Shown: positions 1 through 10,913 of the stretch, piece by piece
How the letters are laid out: every line of letters begins with the position of its first letter
Position numbering within the stretch: the first letter of the stretch is position 1
Assembly: GCA_010094025.1 (NCBI GenBank)
Contig: ML991773.1
Span: forward strand, 62,001 to 126,000
DNA from: Viridothelium virens
Lineage: Eukaryota > Ascomycota > Dothideomycetes > Trypetheliales > Trypetheliaceae
Direction: 5' to 3'
DNA: 64,000 nucleotides
Position numbers and translations under genes: made by a program
The notes under the pieces: model-generated
Told to the model about the DNA's origin: nothing
The model's input: the letters and a program-made list of their open reading frames with translations, nothing else
Database searches by the model: none

Positions 1-413
1 GTCCAACGGCCTCGCCGGCCTCCCAGATTGACGCAAGAATGGTCGTAAAGAGTGGGTCTGTGGTATGGAAGTCGAGGAGCATCTGGGGCACCGCAGGTAG
101 GCAAAGCACTATTGCCAAGTTCCTGGCAAATGTCAATAACAATTTGGTGACATGTTCACGCATTGAATGGAGATCCTTGCCCAATAGTATTGACGCTAGC
201 CAGGATAATTATGACGGCCCATTTGTAGCGGGAGGACCAGTTCAACGGATTCGATGGGTCGCGACCCTCCTCAAAGCCGACAACAAACTTCTGATCGGGC
301 TCATCTTTTGTTGCCGCGTTTAAGATGGGAGGTAGATTGTTGGGGGGAAGCTGATCGGATATCGCACTGCTCTCAAGCAGTATCGAGCCTTCGTGCTCTG
401 CCAGATCCGTCAT
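1..413 (-). CDS. MFS transporter, N-terminal part (runs off left edge)
   Basis: Partial gene; its 3' end lies outside the window. Coding parts are 160-413 and 1-122, joined by a 37-nt intron (123-159, GTGAAC...CCAG). The join keeps the frame and gives a transmembrane-helix-1 sequence followed by AVPQMLLDFHTTDPL and SIWEAGEAVG, typical of fungal drug:H+ antiporter-type MFS proteins. The soluble N-terminus carries the usual DPSNPLNWS motif just before the first helix. The start is the ATG at 413. The likely role is export of a small molecule across the plasma membrane; the substrate cannot be read from sequence. Its neighbour on the same strand is a UstYa-like oxidase, a pairing common in fungal peptide biosynthetic clusters. 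The intron is unusually short but the frame and family match support it. Confidence 0.85.
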
Positions 414-831
414 GGTGACAACGAGGCGAGTGTGTCAATAAGGATGGAGATTGCGTGTCTTATAAACATCTTATATTGCCTGCTTATTCAGCTTTCAGCT
501 TTCAGCTTTCAGCGTTTGCCTGATCAACTGCGCAACGGAATTCTGTGGGTCTGGTCAAACCCGGTAACACAGTGTAGCTCTGCACTGAACCACAACACTC
601 TTTGTTGCGGTGGTGGAAATGCAATACTGCACAATCAATCTACTGATGGATTCAATGACTCAGGAATGCAGCGCAAGCAGATCTTTGCAGAAGAGTAGTT
701 CATATCGTCAATAGCGACTCGGAAGACAATCACATGTTGGTGTGTTGATGACCTGGCACGCCAGTACGGATTATCTATCTAAGCCTTGCCGCTCTCCTGC
801 ATCCGACCAGCCTAACGACCCAAACGGCTCT

Positions 832-1823
832 TTATACCCCATGAGATCTGTCCATGACCTGCGCCTTGGGTGGGTTTGCCATCCACAGATCGTCGAGATG
901 ATACTCGCGCTTGCGCTGCCAGCGGACAAGCGAACTCCAATCTACACATTGCCGCTTCACCACAGGATTCAGATCAAGATGAGCGCGTTCATGTTCATCA
1001 CGCCAGTGGAGAGCATGCGGGGTCAAATCTGGAAGGCAGGTCAGAGATTCGCGGAGCGTCTCGATGCAATGGTCTATTGGTCGTCAAAACAATCTCTCTC
1101 CATTTCACCCTGCTAAAGCTCACCCGAATGGTTGCGCATCCTTGCAGATTCCATAGGAGACATGTCAGGGTAATAATACTCAGCATAAAGATACTGCTTC
1201 ATCATTCTCTAGTGAACGCTGTTAGTGGCGGACGACGAGTTCAAAGCCAGGTTTTGGAGCTCATGCTTACGCACCAAACAATGGAGATTGTGCATCACAC
1301 CCAAGATAGTCGCATGGGAGTCATCCCCAACTCGTAACCCATCTGGAATATTGATCATTCGGCCTTCAGAGCGGGATAGTCGGAGGCCGCGAACTATCAA
1401 GGTGAGTGGGTATTCTTACTATGATTGAGTTGATAATTTACCTTGCTGTAATTCAGCCCATGTCCTTCCCTGCTCTTCTGACGGGTATCCAGAATATGGC
1501 GATGTCTTCCAGTAATCTTCTTTCTCTAGCTGATAGTCTACAAAGTCAATTGTGTCGGAAGATGGCACTTTATGGTGAGCTTATGTTACCATCACGATAG
1601 ACAGAGTCTTACAGAAGCCCAATCTGTCGGTTGTAGTCTTGCAAACATGAGGCTCAGCCTGCTTGTTCGTTGGGCGCAGTACGCCTGGTAATGCCATCAC
1701 GAGGAGCAGCACAAAGATGCCAAATGATGCCGGTAGGCAGTATCTGTAGAGAAAGAAACTGAGCCACTTTTGCCTTGAGGGCATACAGTAGCAGTGCTGA
1801 CGGAATTCATCGTGCTCTAGCAT
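832..1823 (-). CDS. UstYa-like (DUF3328) oxidase
   Basis: Five exons: 1613-1823, 1442-1567, 1275-1393, 1124-1208, 832-1073, giving 260 residues. An N-terminal single membrane helix (about residues 26-47, LPASFGIFVLLLVMALPG) is followed by the family's YSGYPSEEQGRTWAEL region. Both signature HxxHC motifs are present: HNLHC with downstream YAEYYYPD, and HSDHC continuing into IETLRESLTC. The conserved RQCVDWSSLVRWQRKR segment lies near the C-terminus. UstYa-family proteins act in ustiloxin, asperipin, phomopsin and cyclochlorotine pathways, where they oxidise or cyclise peptide side chains. All splice phases agree. It lies between a transporter gene and a divergently read small secreted peptide gene, which fits a role in modifying a peptide product. 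The exact reaction is unknown. Confidence 0.93.
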
Positions 1824-2364
1824 CCTTGATGTCTCCTTTTCAGCTTTTGATGGGTCCGTTTCTAGCTCAATCTGCGTTTTGTTTTGTTTTTTGAATAAAG
1901 AGGGTGATTTGGAAACCAGAGCACTTCTGCGAGCAACATACTTGGGTTTTGCGGAGATGTGTCGTCAGGTGAGCTGGCATATGCATGCTCTACGCCATTT
2001 CGACTTATGCGTCGTCTCCTCAAACCTTCGTTGCTACACACGAGCGACGATCTCGGTGGATGACAGCAGCAAGGGAAGCTGGTGCGACCTTTGAGACCTG
2101 AAGCAGGCAAGATAGGCAAGCTGAGGAGCTTTACTTATCAAGAAAACAAATCTGAGCGGAGTGAGTGGATGGGTTACTGTAGCAGTCACGCATGCACATG
2201 CATGGGTGCGCTCAGCTCGGTGGCGAGCCAGAATGGGGACTCCCATGGCCCCAAATGTTTATCAGCCTCAGCACAGACTCCCTTCATCACTTTCCTCAAA
2301 TACAACACTCAAAATTCTCAGCCTCGTCACACACTCGTCAAATAACAAAGTAATTACTTACGAC
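1824..2364. promoter_or_regulatory. Shared divergent promoter region, UstYa-like gene / small peptide gene
   Basis: This 541-base gap separates the divergent ATGs of the UstYa-like gene (-) and the small secreted peptide gene (+), so a common bidirectional promoter is likely. A CATGCACATGCATG block lies at 2191-2204 (overlapping CATGCA/TGCATG palindromes). No binding site for a named regulator can be assigned. No other coding sequence is supported here. Confidence 0.4.
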
Positions 2365-2564
2365 ATGCAATTCTCTCGTCTTCTGGGAGCTCTCATGCTC
2401 ATGAGCTTCTCCGCTGTTGCCCTACCTATCACTTGTAAGTCGAATGACAACAGGCTTGTTACTAAGATACTGAATAAAAATCAGATACCGACGGCAATGG
2501 CAAGGAGATCAACGTCGATGATGGCATCGAAGACTATTTGGTTGCTCCAGCGAAAACCGAGTAG
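2365..2564 (+). CDS. Small secreted peptide, candidate RiPP precursor
   Basis: Two exons, 2365-2434 and 2485-2564, around a 50-nt intron with GTAAGT donor and ATCAG acceptor; the protein is 49 residues. The first ~20 residues are a clear signal peptide (MQFSRLLGALMLMSFSAVAL). The remainder is acidic (DGNGKEINVDDG region) with tyrosines at both ends and is cysteine-free. It has no KR/RR Kex2 sites and no repeated core, unlike ustiloxin- or phomopsin-type precursors, so precursor status is inference from its position opposite a UstYa gene. It could equally be an unrelated small secreted protein or effector. The gene is reliable because splicing both removes an in-frame frameshift and produces a clean stop. 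Confidence 0.7.
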
Positions 2565-3560
2565 GACCCTAGTCAAGATGACTAGAGAATGAACAATTTT
2601 GGTTAGACATTCGGATGAGTGAACAAGAGTATGCGAGTTTATACGCAGTGGAAACATTCCTTCAATCTGTACCTACTCAGTGTTATCATCAGTAATGCAT
2701 TTCTGCCTACTACACACCTTCCGGACTAGGAGATTGGCACAGGTTGCCTGATCAGTTGACCGCAACGAGGCATTCACCCATCTGTGGGGTTTATCATGCG
2801 CAGTTAGTGCAGTGGCGATTTCAGCCGCTGTGTATGATTCAACGGTAAGGTAGGTGGGTAGGTGCACAAGAAATATTGGGTTTCGAAGTTGAAATGAGCT
2901 CTCTAACACCCGACAACTCGCCGATTGGCAGAGCCTGACCAGTAGGGTAATGATCGGTCTAGTGGGGCCCTCATTCCAAACAACGTCGCTCTGAAGTTCT
3001 ATAAGCGACCTTAGGTATACATCCGTACAGAACATACCTGCCGCCTGGCTCGGTACAGATGCCACGTACGTGCATGCTTGCATGGTATGATTGTTTGCGT
3101 AGCATCGGAAGCAGTGGGCCAGTCACTGATAATCTCGCATCCTCGCATTCTGTATCCCAGAGGGTAACGGCAAACGCTCATTGGTCAGTACTCCCTGCTG
3201 AGGCTACTAATCACTTCCATTGCCTCGTTGCGGACCATTGCTAAAACCTTCCGAAGTTCTCAAATCTGTTCGCACGCAGCCATTTCCCAAACCAAGGAGT
3301 CATGTGTTTCATGCACATTATGACCTATTCAGCGCCTTCTTGTCATGACACGAAGTGCAGACAAAAGACCTTCCAGCATCTGTCATGCAAGACCTTGCTT
3401 CTGAGAAGAATCAGATGCCTGAGATATAGCCTGCCTCTTTCTCTCTTCCGCGCTTTTCTTTCCCGTCTCGAGTATGAAAAGTCATCTTGGCGCTCGCTTT
3501 CTCCTCACCTTTCCAGTGGCTTTGCATTGATAATTATTTGGTTATCTTTCTTTCAGCACC
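2565..3560. other. Intergenic, no supported gene
   Basis: The stretch holds the 3' region of the small peptide gene and the 5' leader of the rhodopsin-domain gene; the last ~130 bases are pyrimidine-rich, as fungal leaders often are. An ATG-initiated minus-strand frame of 136 codons (2673-3083) has no recognisable domain and I do not call it. Confidence 0.5.
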
Positions 3561-4914
3561 ATGAGTTCTCAAACGGAGCAGCCGCGTGACTTGTACGCGA
3601 ACCACTCTGGCAGAACAACGACCGCGATAGGCTTTGGTATTGCGCTCCCAGTCGTCGCGGTCTCTCTGCGTCTCCTAGCGCGTTCCTTACGAGGTCTACG
3701 CTACGGACCAGATGATTACATGATAATCGTTGCTGCGGTATTCTGCCATATCTTTAACACGTCTTCTAACAAGATGACCTAACAACTCACCTAGATTTTG
3801 ACGATTGGAAATGCCTTGGTGCCGGTTTGGGGTACGATAGCTCAATATTCTCCGTTTTCAATCATTTGATTACTGATTCGACGCGCAGCAAACAAGGGAG
3901 GAAACGGTCGACACATGAAAATATTGACTAAAGAAGAGCTGGAGCTATATGAATTGGTTCGTCGATTCTCACACCCCAGTACCGTTTATTGATGAGACAG
4001 CCAGTCTCTTTTCATCTTTGAGCAGACCTTTGGCGCTGCCATCTGCGCTGTCAAACTCTCTGTCTTACTTCTCTATCGCCGTATTTTCGCAACACCACAG
4101 TTCAAACGTTGGACGACTATACTGGGCTCGCTAACCGTCCTTTGGTTGATCATTAAGAATCTTGTCGGAGCTTTCCAGTGCACCCCGGTACAGAAGGCCT
4201 GGAAAAAATCTCTCCCGGGGCACTGTCCGATAAATTTCATCAATAATGTTCTTGGAGCGCAAGCCTTCAACGTCGTACTTGATATAGCCATACTGGTCCT
4301 CCCTATAACGGCCATCTACCGGTTACATCTGCCGAAATACAAAAAGCTCGGTGTCATGGCTGTCTTTGCGGTTGGAATATTGTAAGTTTGCGTTTCTGTA
4401 AATGCATTGCCTGCTGACACTATGTGACAAGCACTATCGTTGTGGCACTTTTACGTCTATCTATTATCGCTCAAGAGATCGTCAGATATAACCTCAATGA
4501 CGTTACCTGTAAGTCTTTTTACCCTTCTACAATTATTCATGCCGTTTAACAGTCCCCTCTAATAAAGGGTTCACTGCCAAATTTTCATGGACTATCATGG
4601 ATCCTGCTGTTGGATGTTTTGTCTCGTGCATGCCGACCTGGACCCCACTTGCTAAGCCGTTGCAGCGTGTGCCAACGGTCCTCATCTCTCTCTGCAATCT
4701 CATCACTCGGTCCAGAAGCCACGGCAGGAAGATGGGCACGATGCTTCCGGGTGAAAGCGGCGAGTTCCAATTGCCACAATACAGGCAAGACAGCGGTAAT
4801 GCCGTGATTACGACAGTCGCCGGCATTCCGAGCGAGCACCTGACTCCTGTGCCGCAAGCAGGGAAAGCCATGATTAGAAAACTAGTTATCATGGCTTTGT
4901 GTGTATGTAGATAG
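3561..4914 (+). CDS. Rhodopsin-domain integral membrane protein (Pth11/SAT4-like)
   Basis: Six exons: 3561-3737, 3796-3832, 3889-3956, 4005-4381, 4432-4508, 4553-4914, giving 365 residues with all phases consistent. The protein has the seven-helix fungal rhodopsin domain: a first helix with LRLLARSLRGLRYGPDDY, FEQTFGAAICAVKLSVLLLY, helices at LTVLWLIIKNLVGAFQC, and the hallmark AFNVVLDIAILVLPITAIYR followed by KKLGVMAVFAVG. The CTPVQKAW cysteine region is also present. The C-terminus after the last helix is hydrophilic (about 90 residues). Such proteins are called Pth11-like receptors when they carry a CFEM domain; none is seen here, so a sensing role is only inferred. It lies beside the UstYa locus but is read the opposite way from UstYa. 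Confidence 0.88.
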
Positions 4915-5457
4915 GGATATTCTGTCTTGTGACCCTCTCTACTGTAACGCTATGTTCGGTTCGTTTCAGAAATGGTCCGTACGTCAATCAAAGTAGCAAC
5001 CATCTAAACTAAATCAGTGGTAACAATAATTACGCAACTACATCCAGTCAAGTGACACGTATGTGATGGGGAATGAAACACTGACTCATCCCTTCAAGCA
5101 CGCCTGGTGGATCTACTATAAAGAGATGAAGGCCCCACCCACCGACCTCCTCTTCCAACACCCCTACATCTAAAAAACATCTTGCTGTAGGTAGACAGTC
5201 CCCTTCAATCACCATCCTGCCCTTTTTTTTAAACCCCGCAAACAACTTCTCCAATTTCACACCACACCAACCAATAATCCCTGCTACCTAGATATGATGT
5301 TGCATATGATGTGTGAGAAGGTGATCCTGATGTGTGAGAAGGTATTCCTATTAGCAATCCTGTCACATGATCGTGAGTTGGCCACGTATATAGATGTCCT
5401 CGCCTCCATAGCTTAACCTCCAAACTTTCACCACCCATTTTTCAACATCAAGATAAC
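4915..5457. other. Intergenic, no supported gene
   Basis: Contains the presumed 3' end of the rhodopsin-domain gene and the promoter of the YCII gene. A near-direct repeat of GATGTGTGAGAAGGT occurs twice within about 35 bases at 5307-5343. I see no gene here. Confidence 0.5.
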
Positions 5458-5802
5458 ATGACGACCCTCCCCACCAAGAAACCCGAATGGCTCGTCATCC
5501 TCCCCGACAACCCCGGCACGTCCGACACGTGGCGCTCCGTCCGCGAAGAGCACCTCGCGGCTGTGAAGCAGCACTTCGACGCCGGCCTCTTCCGACTCGG
5601 CGGCGCGTACTTCCATCCGCGGGAGGAGTCGGAGGCGCCTCTGCAGGTGCGGGGGAGCGTGGTGATTGCGTGTGCGGAGAGTAAGGAGGAGGTGGTCGAG
5701 GTGCTGAAGCGGGATGTGTTCACGACGAGCGGGGTGTGGGACTGGGGCAAAGTGGAGATTTATCCGTTTCGGACGGCGCTGACTGCGGGGGGGAGTGGAT
5801 GA
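5458..5802 (+). CDS. YCII-related domain protein
   Basis: Single exon, 114 residues, starting at the first ATG. The opening PEWLVILPDNPGT strand, the helix RSVREEHLAAVKQHFDAGLF, the GGAYF turn and the strand GSVVIACAESKEEVVEVLKRD match the YCII fold (a ferredoxin-like dimer, around 100 residues in this family). The conserved histidine of the helix is present in REEH. The tail WDWGKVEIYPFRTAL is also typical. The family is related to muconolactone isomerases and EthD; the reaction is unknown in fungi. Its codons are much richer in G and C than the flanking DNA. No partner gene is evident. Confidence 0.85.
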   Translation: MTTLPTKKPEWLVILPDNPGTSDTWRSVREEHLAAVKQHFDAGLFRLGGAYFHPREESEAPLQVRGSVVIACAESKEEVVEVLKRDVFTTSGVWDWGKVEIYPFRTALTAGGSG

Positions 5803-7128
5803 TTGAATTGTGGTTGGGCGTGGTTGGGGGAAGAGGGGTGGGATGGGGAGTAGAATCTGCTCGGATGCTGAGGGGATGCGGATGGCTCGCCTTGTCCAAT
5901 TTGATGATGAAGCTGTCGCGCCGGATTTAGTATTCAAGTGGATTGGGAACGATGTTGTGCAGTTGGAGAGCGATATGCATCAAAGCTACTGGGCAGCGGA
6001 AATGGACGAACTTGGATGGAGTGTAATGCTTATGACTTACCTCTAAATTTAACAAGGAACTGCTCATCATGCGATTGGTGGATTATCGATTTGCTGTACC
6101 ATGGTACACCACACTGCAGTACCTACATATTATTAACATTGTTGCACTGGCAAACAAGTCAAATTGCGAATATCAAAGGACAGAGTTTTGCTCGCATGTC
6201 TCATTTTGACTCTTTTCTTCCCCTTGCTAGCTATCATATTACAATATGCCTATTCTCACTGTGATATTATCCTCTTCATGTACGGTGGCGAAGTAGCCGA
6301 CGGCAATTACATGTTGAATCGTACGACTTGGCGAAATCTTAGCAGGTCACCGATTGTGTCAATGGCACTCACTTGACTTTACCATGTTTTGAATCAATTT
6401 CATCCAAAACACTCGGCCTCTCACTGCTTATTTATCTTCGTCCTCAAAGCTCTGATTTCCACCATACGAGCATTCCCATCCTGACCAAGTTCGAACACAA
6501 AGTCATCGATGTCGATCCCACCGTGATATGTATTGTCTCTGCCTCGGTCTCTAGTTCCTCCGTGCCGGGCTGCCCTCATTCACGAAGCAGCCATGCACCA
6601 AAGTCTCTGTAGTTAGATATTAGTTCATCAATAACATCCATTTTACTGCCCTGAAATTATATCACACTAGTAGATTTTTATTCCACTTATTAACTCAAGA
6701 ATGTACGCACTTTTCATTATTTTTACCAAGAATATGTCTATTAAAAACCGCTAAGAGCAAGATAGCTCCCAATGTAGTTAGGCTGTGGTTGAGGGTACGG
6801 CGCTGCCGCGCGGAGGCGGGGGGGCCGGGATCCGGACTGTTACTTTTCGGCGATTCACGCATTCTACATCATCGGTTTAGTGCAAGTGTTGCATACTTAC
6901 GCCTTTCTCGCGCCTTTGTCTCGATTTGCTTAGACCGATCAGCTCCACACGACCCTTTCGGTGCTTTGCTCAGCCACTATTTTCGTCATAACCTCCGCTT
7001 CTTTATACTCTCATTTGACCTTCAAGGCCACCAGCCTTATCCTCCGCAGTCCATTGCTTTCTCTGATCTGTGGAAAGACACTCGGTCCAGGCTAGAGGGC
7101 GCGAGGACTGCGGATCCGGTCAAACACG
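5803..7128. other. Intergenic, no supported gene
   Basis: Several short frames overlap in this stretch on both strands, but none has a recognisable domain, and the DNA between about 6610 and 6760 is strongly AT-rich. The right part (from about 6860) is probably the long 5' leader and promoter of the BAR-SH3 gene. Confidence 0.45.
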
Positions 7129-8763
7129 ATGAGTTGGAAGGGATTTCAGAAAAGCGTAACGAGGGTAAGGGAATTGTAATCGGCATTTGAATGTCGACAA
7201 TTCGGTGAAATGCGATAAGGGCTCATTATGTCATATAGGCACCGCAGCAATTTCGACAGCGATTCAATGTTGTAAGCGAGCGCCCCCAGAAGACTGCAAC
7301 CACAAACACAAATCCGGAATCGATCGGGATAGGTCATGAAGGACTGATACATCTGTCGATAGGGTGAAAATACCAAAGATGCTGTTTACGTGGACGCCGA
7401 GCGACGTTTCGCAGAGTTAGAAAAGGAGACCAAGAGATTACATGATGAGTCTCAGAAGTAAGTATGCTCAGGCTTGGGGGTTGAAGACTCGACTAACCTT
7501 ACATCAGGTATTTCGATGCCATCAACGGTGGGCAATAACCTATCCGCGAAGGCTTCGAGGCGGAAGCTTACATCTCTCAGGCATGCTCAATCATCAGAAA
7601 GAATTCTCCAAAGCGATTGCAGAGATCTACAAACCAATTTCAGGCCGCATGTCGGATCCAGACTCCTATATCGCGGAAGGCAATCCAGAAGGAATCCGGG
7701 CGTGCGAAGAGTACGAAGAAATAATCAAGGAGCTGCAAACGTCATTACAGCCTGAGTTGGAGATGATAGAAACAAGGGTGATTCGGCCGGCAGACGAGCT
7801 CTTAGAAATCATCAAGGTAATCCAGAAGACGGCGACGAAACGAGACCACAAGCAGCTCGATTACGATCGACATCGAGCTTCTCTCAAAAAGATCCAGGAC
7901 AAGAAGGAGAAGACTCTCAAGGATGAGAAGGCACTTTACAAGGCCGAGAATGACGTAGAGCAGTCGACTCAAGAGTTTGATTATTATAATAATCTACTCA
8001 AGGATGATCTACCCAAACTTTTCCGGCTCGAGCGCGAGTTCATTGGACCATTGTTCCAGTCCTTCTATTACATGCAGCTCAACGTCTTCTACACGCTGCA
8101 CGAGAAGATGCAAAGTATTGATGTAGGCTATTTCGACCTTCAGGCTGACGTCGAAGCTGCATTCGAGAAGAAGCGAGGCGATGCGCAAGAGAGAACCGAA
8201 GCCTTGGCTATCGTACATTTCAAGGCGACCGGAGGCAGGAAGCCTGGACAGAAATTTACACCTAGTAGCAAGCTATCTCTCGACAGCAAATCAAGCGGTC
8301 CCACTCGACGGTCAACAATGGACTCGACGGAGAACCCTCCCCCGCCGTATAGTGCCAATGCGTTATCGCCAACCACTTCAAGTTCCGCACTGGATGCTTC
8401 AGGGGCCGGTGTTGGTCGTGCCAACAGCACTGGAGGTGCTTGGGGTATGGCTGCAAAGGCAAAAGGAGCAGCACCTCCTCCTCCAAAACCAAAACCCTCC
8501 AGACTGAGTGGAGCGCCAGCCGCTGAGACGGTCACGGCCCTTTACGACTATGAGGCTCAGGCTGAGGGCGACTTGAGTTTTACGGCAGGAGACACAATTG
8601 AGATTATCGAGAGGAGCTCTAATGAAAATGAATGGTGGACTGGTCGGGTAGGCATGAAATCGGGCCAATTTCCAGGTAAGATTCGATCCTTTGCGACCAT
8701 TGAATTTCGCGTAAAGTTATTGACTCAAAGAGCTTAGGAAATTACGTGAAGCTGGGTTCATAG
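7129..8763 (+). CDS. RVS167: BAR-SH3 adaptor, Rvs167 family (amphiphysin)
   Basis: Six exons: 7129-7164, 7239-7271, 7363-7457, 7508-7527, 7581-8675, 8738-8763, giving 434 residues. The start [12 protein letters not shown] and the next exon [11 protein letters not shown] are diagnostic of the family's membrane-inserting N-terminus. The BAR domain (about 15-235) contains [20 protein letters not shown] and the long coiled segment to [17 protein letters not shown] Pro/Ser-rich linker (about 255-375) leads to a C-terminal SH3 domain ([19 protein letters not shown] ... NEWWTGRV ... FPGNYVKL). Rvs167 senses curvature at endocytic sites and works with actin during vesicle scission. The last exon restores the canonical SH3 end after a 62-nt intron. 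Tiny 5' exons are usual for this gene. Confidence 0.96.
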
Positions 8764-9464
8764 GGTTCAACTAGCAGTAATGAGTATTGGCAATTGTCAT
8801 TCGTACAATTCTTCCTGTACGAGGCTTCTATCGTTAAGCAAAGTTTTGAGCATAGCAAGTTCCTGGTTTGGCTACGGCAGTTGGCTGCAAAGGATATCTA
8901 TCCACTCATACAGAGTGTTAGTAATGTCATTAAGTAACAAGTAGGAGATGAATCGTATGATACACACCACTAAAAATATATTGATCATCAACTTTATTGA
9001 TCGCTTCGAACTGTATTCCTTTGATTACAGCTAAGGCTTAGAAACTTCCAGCCTGTGTGTACGTCTTCCGTATAGGCGAATGATAGAAGCCCGCTATGAT
9101 TGTATGATATGGTATGGTGGCGATGTCGATGTCGCCTCTGAAGTGAAACCTCCCGTTGCTCTATCCTCTTCTCCCCGCTGTCTCAAAGAGCTCCGCCCCG
9201 CCGTCCCGCCGTCGTTCCTTGGTAACCATCGATATTCAAATTCACTGTGTTGAGCAGAGTTGAAATCGAATTCTGCTTTTCATCCAATAGAAACACCGGC
9301 GCGGAAATTTCTACATAGCTCCCAGTCTTCTCTCTCAATTGAAAAATCAGTGGTGGAAGAATCCAACAGGCCACTAAACGAAAAAACGCCGGCCAAGCTC
9401 GTTTTATCATTCAGATAAGAACCTCTACTGCCTTCACCTTCCTACCTTATTTGAGCGCCAGTTC
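8764..9464. other. Intergenic between RVS167 and SEC28
   Basis: Presumed RVS167 terminator and SEC28 promoter. A minus-strand frame near 9183-9410 has no known domain and lies in the expected SEC28 leader. I see no gene. Confidence 0.5.
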
Positions 9465-10619
9465 ATGGATCCATTCTCTGCGGAGGGCGGTCAGTCTACC
9501 CATCATCCTGCCGCGCGTGTGCTGGTTCTCTCGCTGCACGCCTTCTGCCAGGTCTCATGCTGACCAGTCCACTCCAGAGCTCGTCAACATCCACTCGGCT
9601 TTCCACCAAGGCCAATTCTCCAAAGTTCTGTCTGACTACTCGCCGGCGACCTTCTCTACTCCTGATCAGCTCCCCGCTCGTGTGCTGCAATTGCGCGCTC
9701 GCCTTGCACTCGGCGAATACGACGGCGTAATCTCAGAAGTCAAGGGAGACTCGACGCCCGATCTCGAAGCAATCAAGGTCCTCGCCGAGTTCCTTAAAGA
9801 TCCAGAGAATGGGGTCTCTGCAGCACAAGCGGGAGAGCAATTAGCAGAGAAGGCGGGTGATAATTTGACGGTGCAGATATGTTGTAGTACGGTATTTGCG
9901 GCTCAAGAGAACTATGAACAGGCTCTAGCGCTGCTGGCAAAGCACCAGGGAACATTAGATGCGTAAGGCTGCTCGGCAATTCGGTATGAATACAGCTGAT
10001 CTTTTTGTCTTATAAGCGTGGCGCTCATTGTACAAATCCATCTCCTTCAAAACCGCACCGATTTAGCCGTAAAAGAGGCCCGAAACGCTCGGAACTTTGC
10101 CCAAGATAGCCTGCTCGTCAATCTCGCAGAGTCATGGGTGGGCATGCGAGAGGTAATATTCTTTCCTATTCCCCCTCTCTTCAATGCCCCACCCCGACTG
10201 TCATCCAACAGTAGAACGCTTACATCCCCATCTAGGGCGGCGAAAGGTACCAACAAGCCTTCTACGTCTTCGAGGAGCTCGCTCAAGCTCCCGCCACTAC
10301 CTCGACACGATCTCTCGTTGGCCAGATCACCGCCGAAATACATCTAGGACGCCTCCCTGAAGCCGAAGCTGCGTTGCAACAGGCGCTAGAAAATATTGCC
10401 GCCAACGAGGCCGACTCGAAACGGGGTGCTGAGGACGCGGAGGTGCTTGCGAATGCAGTGGTGCTGAACACGATATTAGGGAAAAGCAAGGAGGCGCAAG
10501 ATAGCAGAGAAAAGTTAGAGAAGCTGAATGCGGAGCATGTGCTATTGAAGGAGTTGAATGGGAAGAGGGAGGCATTCGAGGCGGCGAGGGCGAAGTACGC
10601 ACCGCAATTTGAGCCTTGA
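9465..10619 (+). CDS. SEC28: Coatomer subunit epsilon
   Basis: Four exons: 9465-9489, 9578-9962, 10017-10152, 10236-10619, giving 309 residues. The first exon encodes only MDPFSAEG; splicing to ELVNIHSAFHQGQF gives the expected start of epsilon-COP. The rest is a helical TPR-like solenoid, with ELPARVLQLRARLALGEYD, NYEQALALLAKHQG, GGERYQQAFYVFEELAQ and GRLPEAEAALQQALE. Epsilon-COP stabilises alpha-COP in the COPI coat for Golgi-to-ER transport and is cytosolic. Length matches the family. It is co-oriented with the upstream RVS167 and convergent with USE1. Confidence 0.96.
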
Positions 10620-10913
10620 AAGAAGGATGATGGTGGATATAGACAGATGGTTGAAAAAGTGTCTCATAAAGAGGCCCGATATGAGTGATGTCCAAAAATC
10701 ACTAGAATCTTAGAGCTGATTCTTTTATGGTCTTTCCATGCCCAGCCTAATGCACTGACCTATAATCCTTATCTGCCAAGCCACTTCCATGCGTAGTAAT
10801 ACACTCGACACGCCGGATGGATACATGGATACACAACCCGAACTGCCTACCAATGCTCCTCCCTATTCCCTCTTACCTCTTCCTCCGCCATCTTGATCCT
10901 CCTTCGCCTAAAC

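Noticed and set aside
2673-3083. 136-codon ATG-initiated minus frame
   Set aside because: No recognisable domain, signal or homologue pattern; lies between two well-supported genes.
5428-5937. 169- and 100-codon minus frames over the YCII gene
   Set aside because: Open because of the high G/C of the YCII codons; the plus-strand product has a clear family match.
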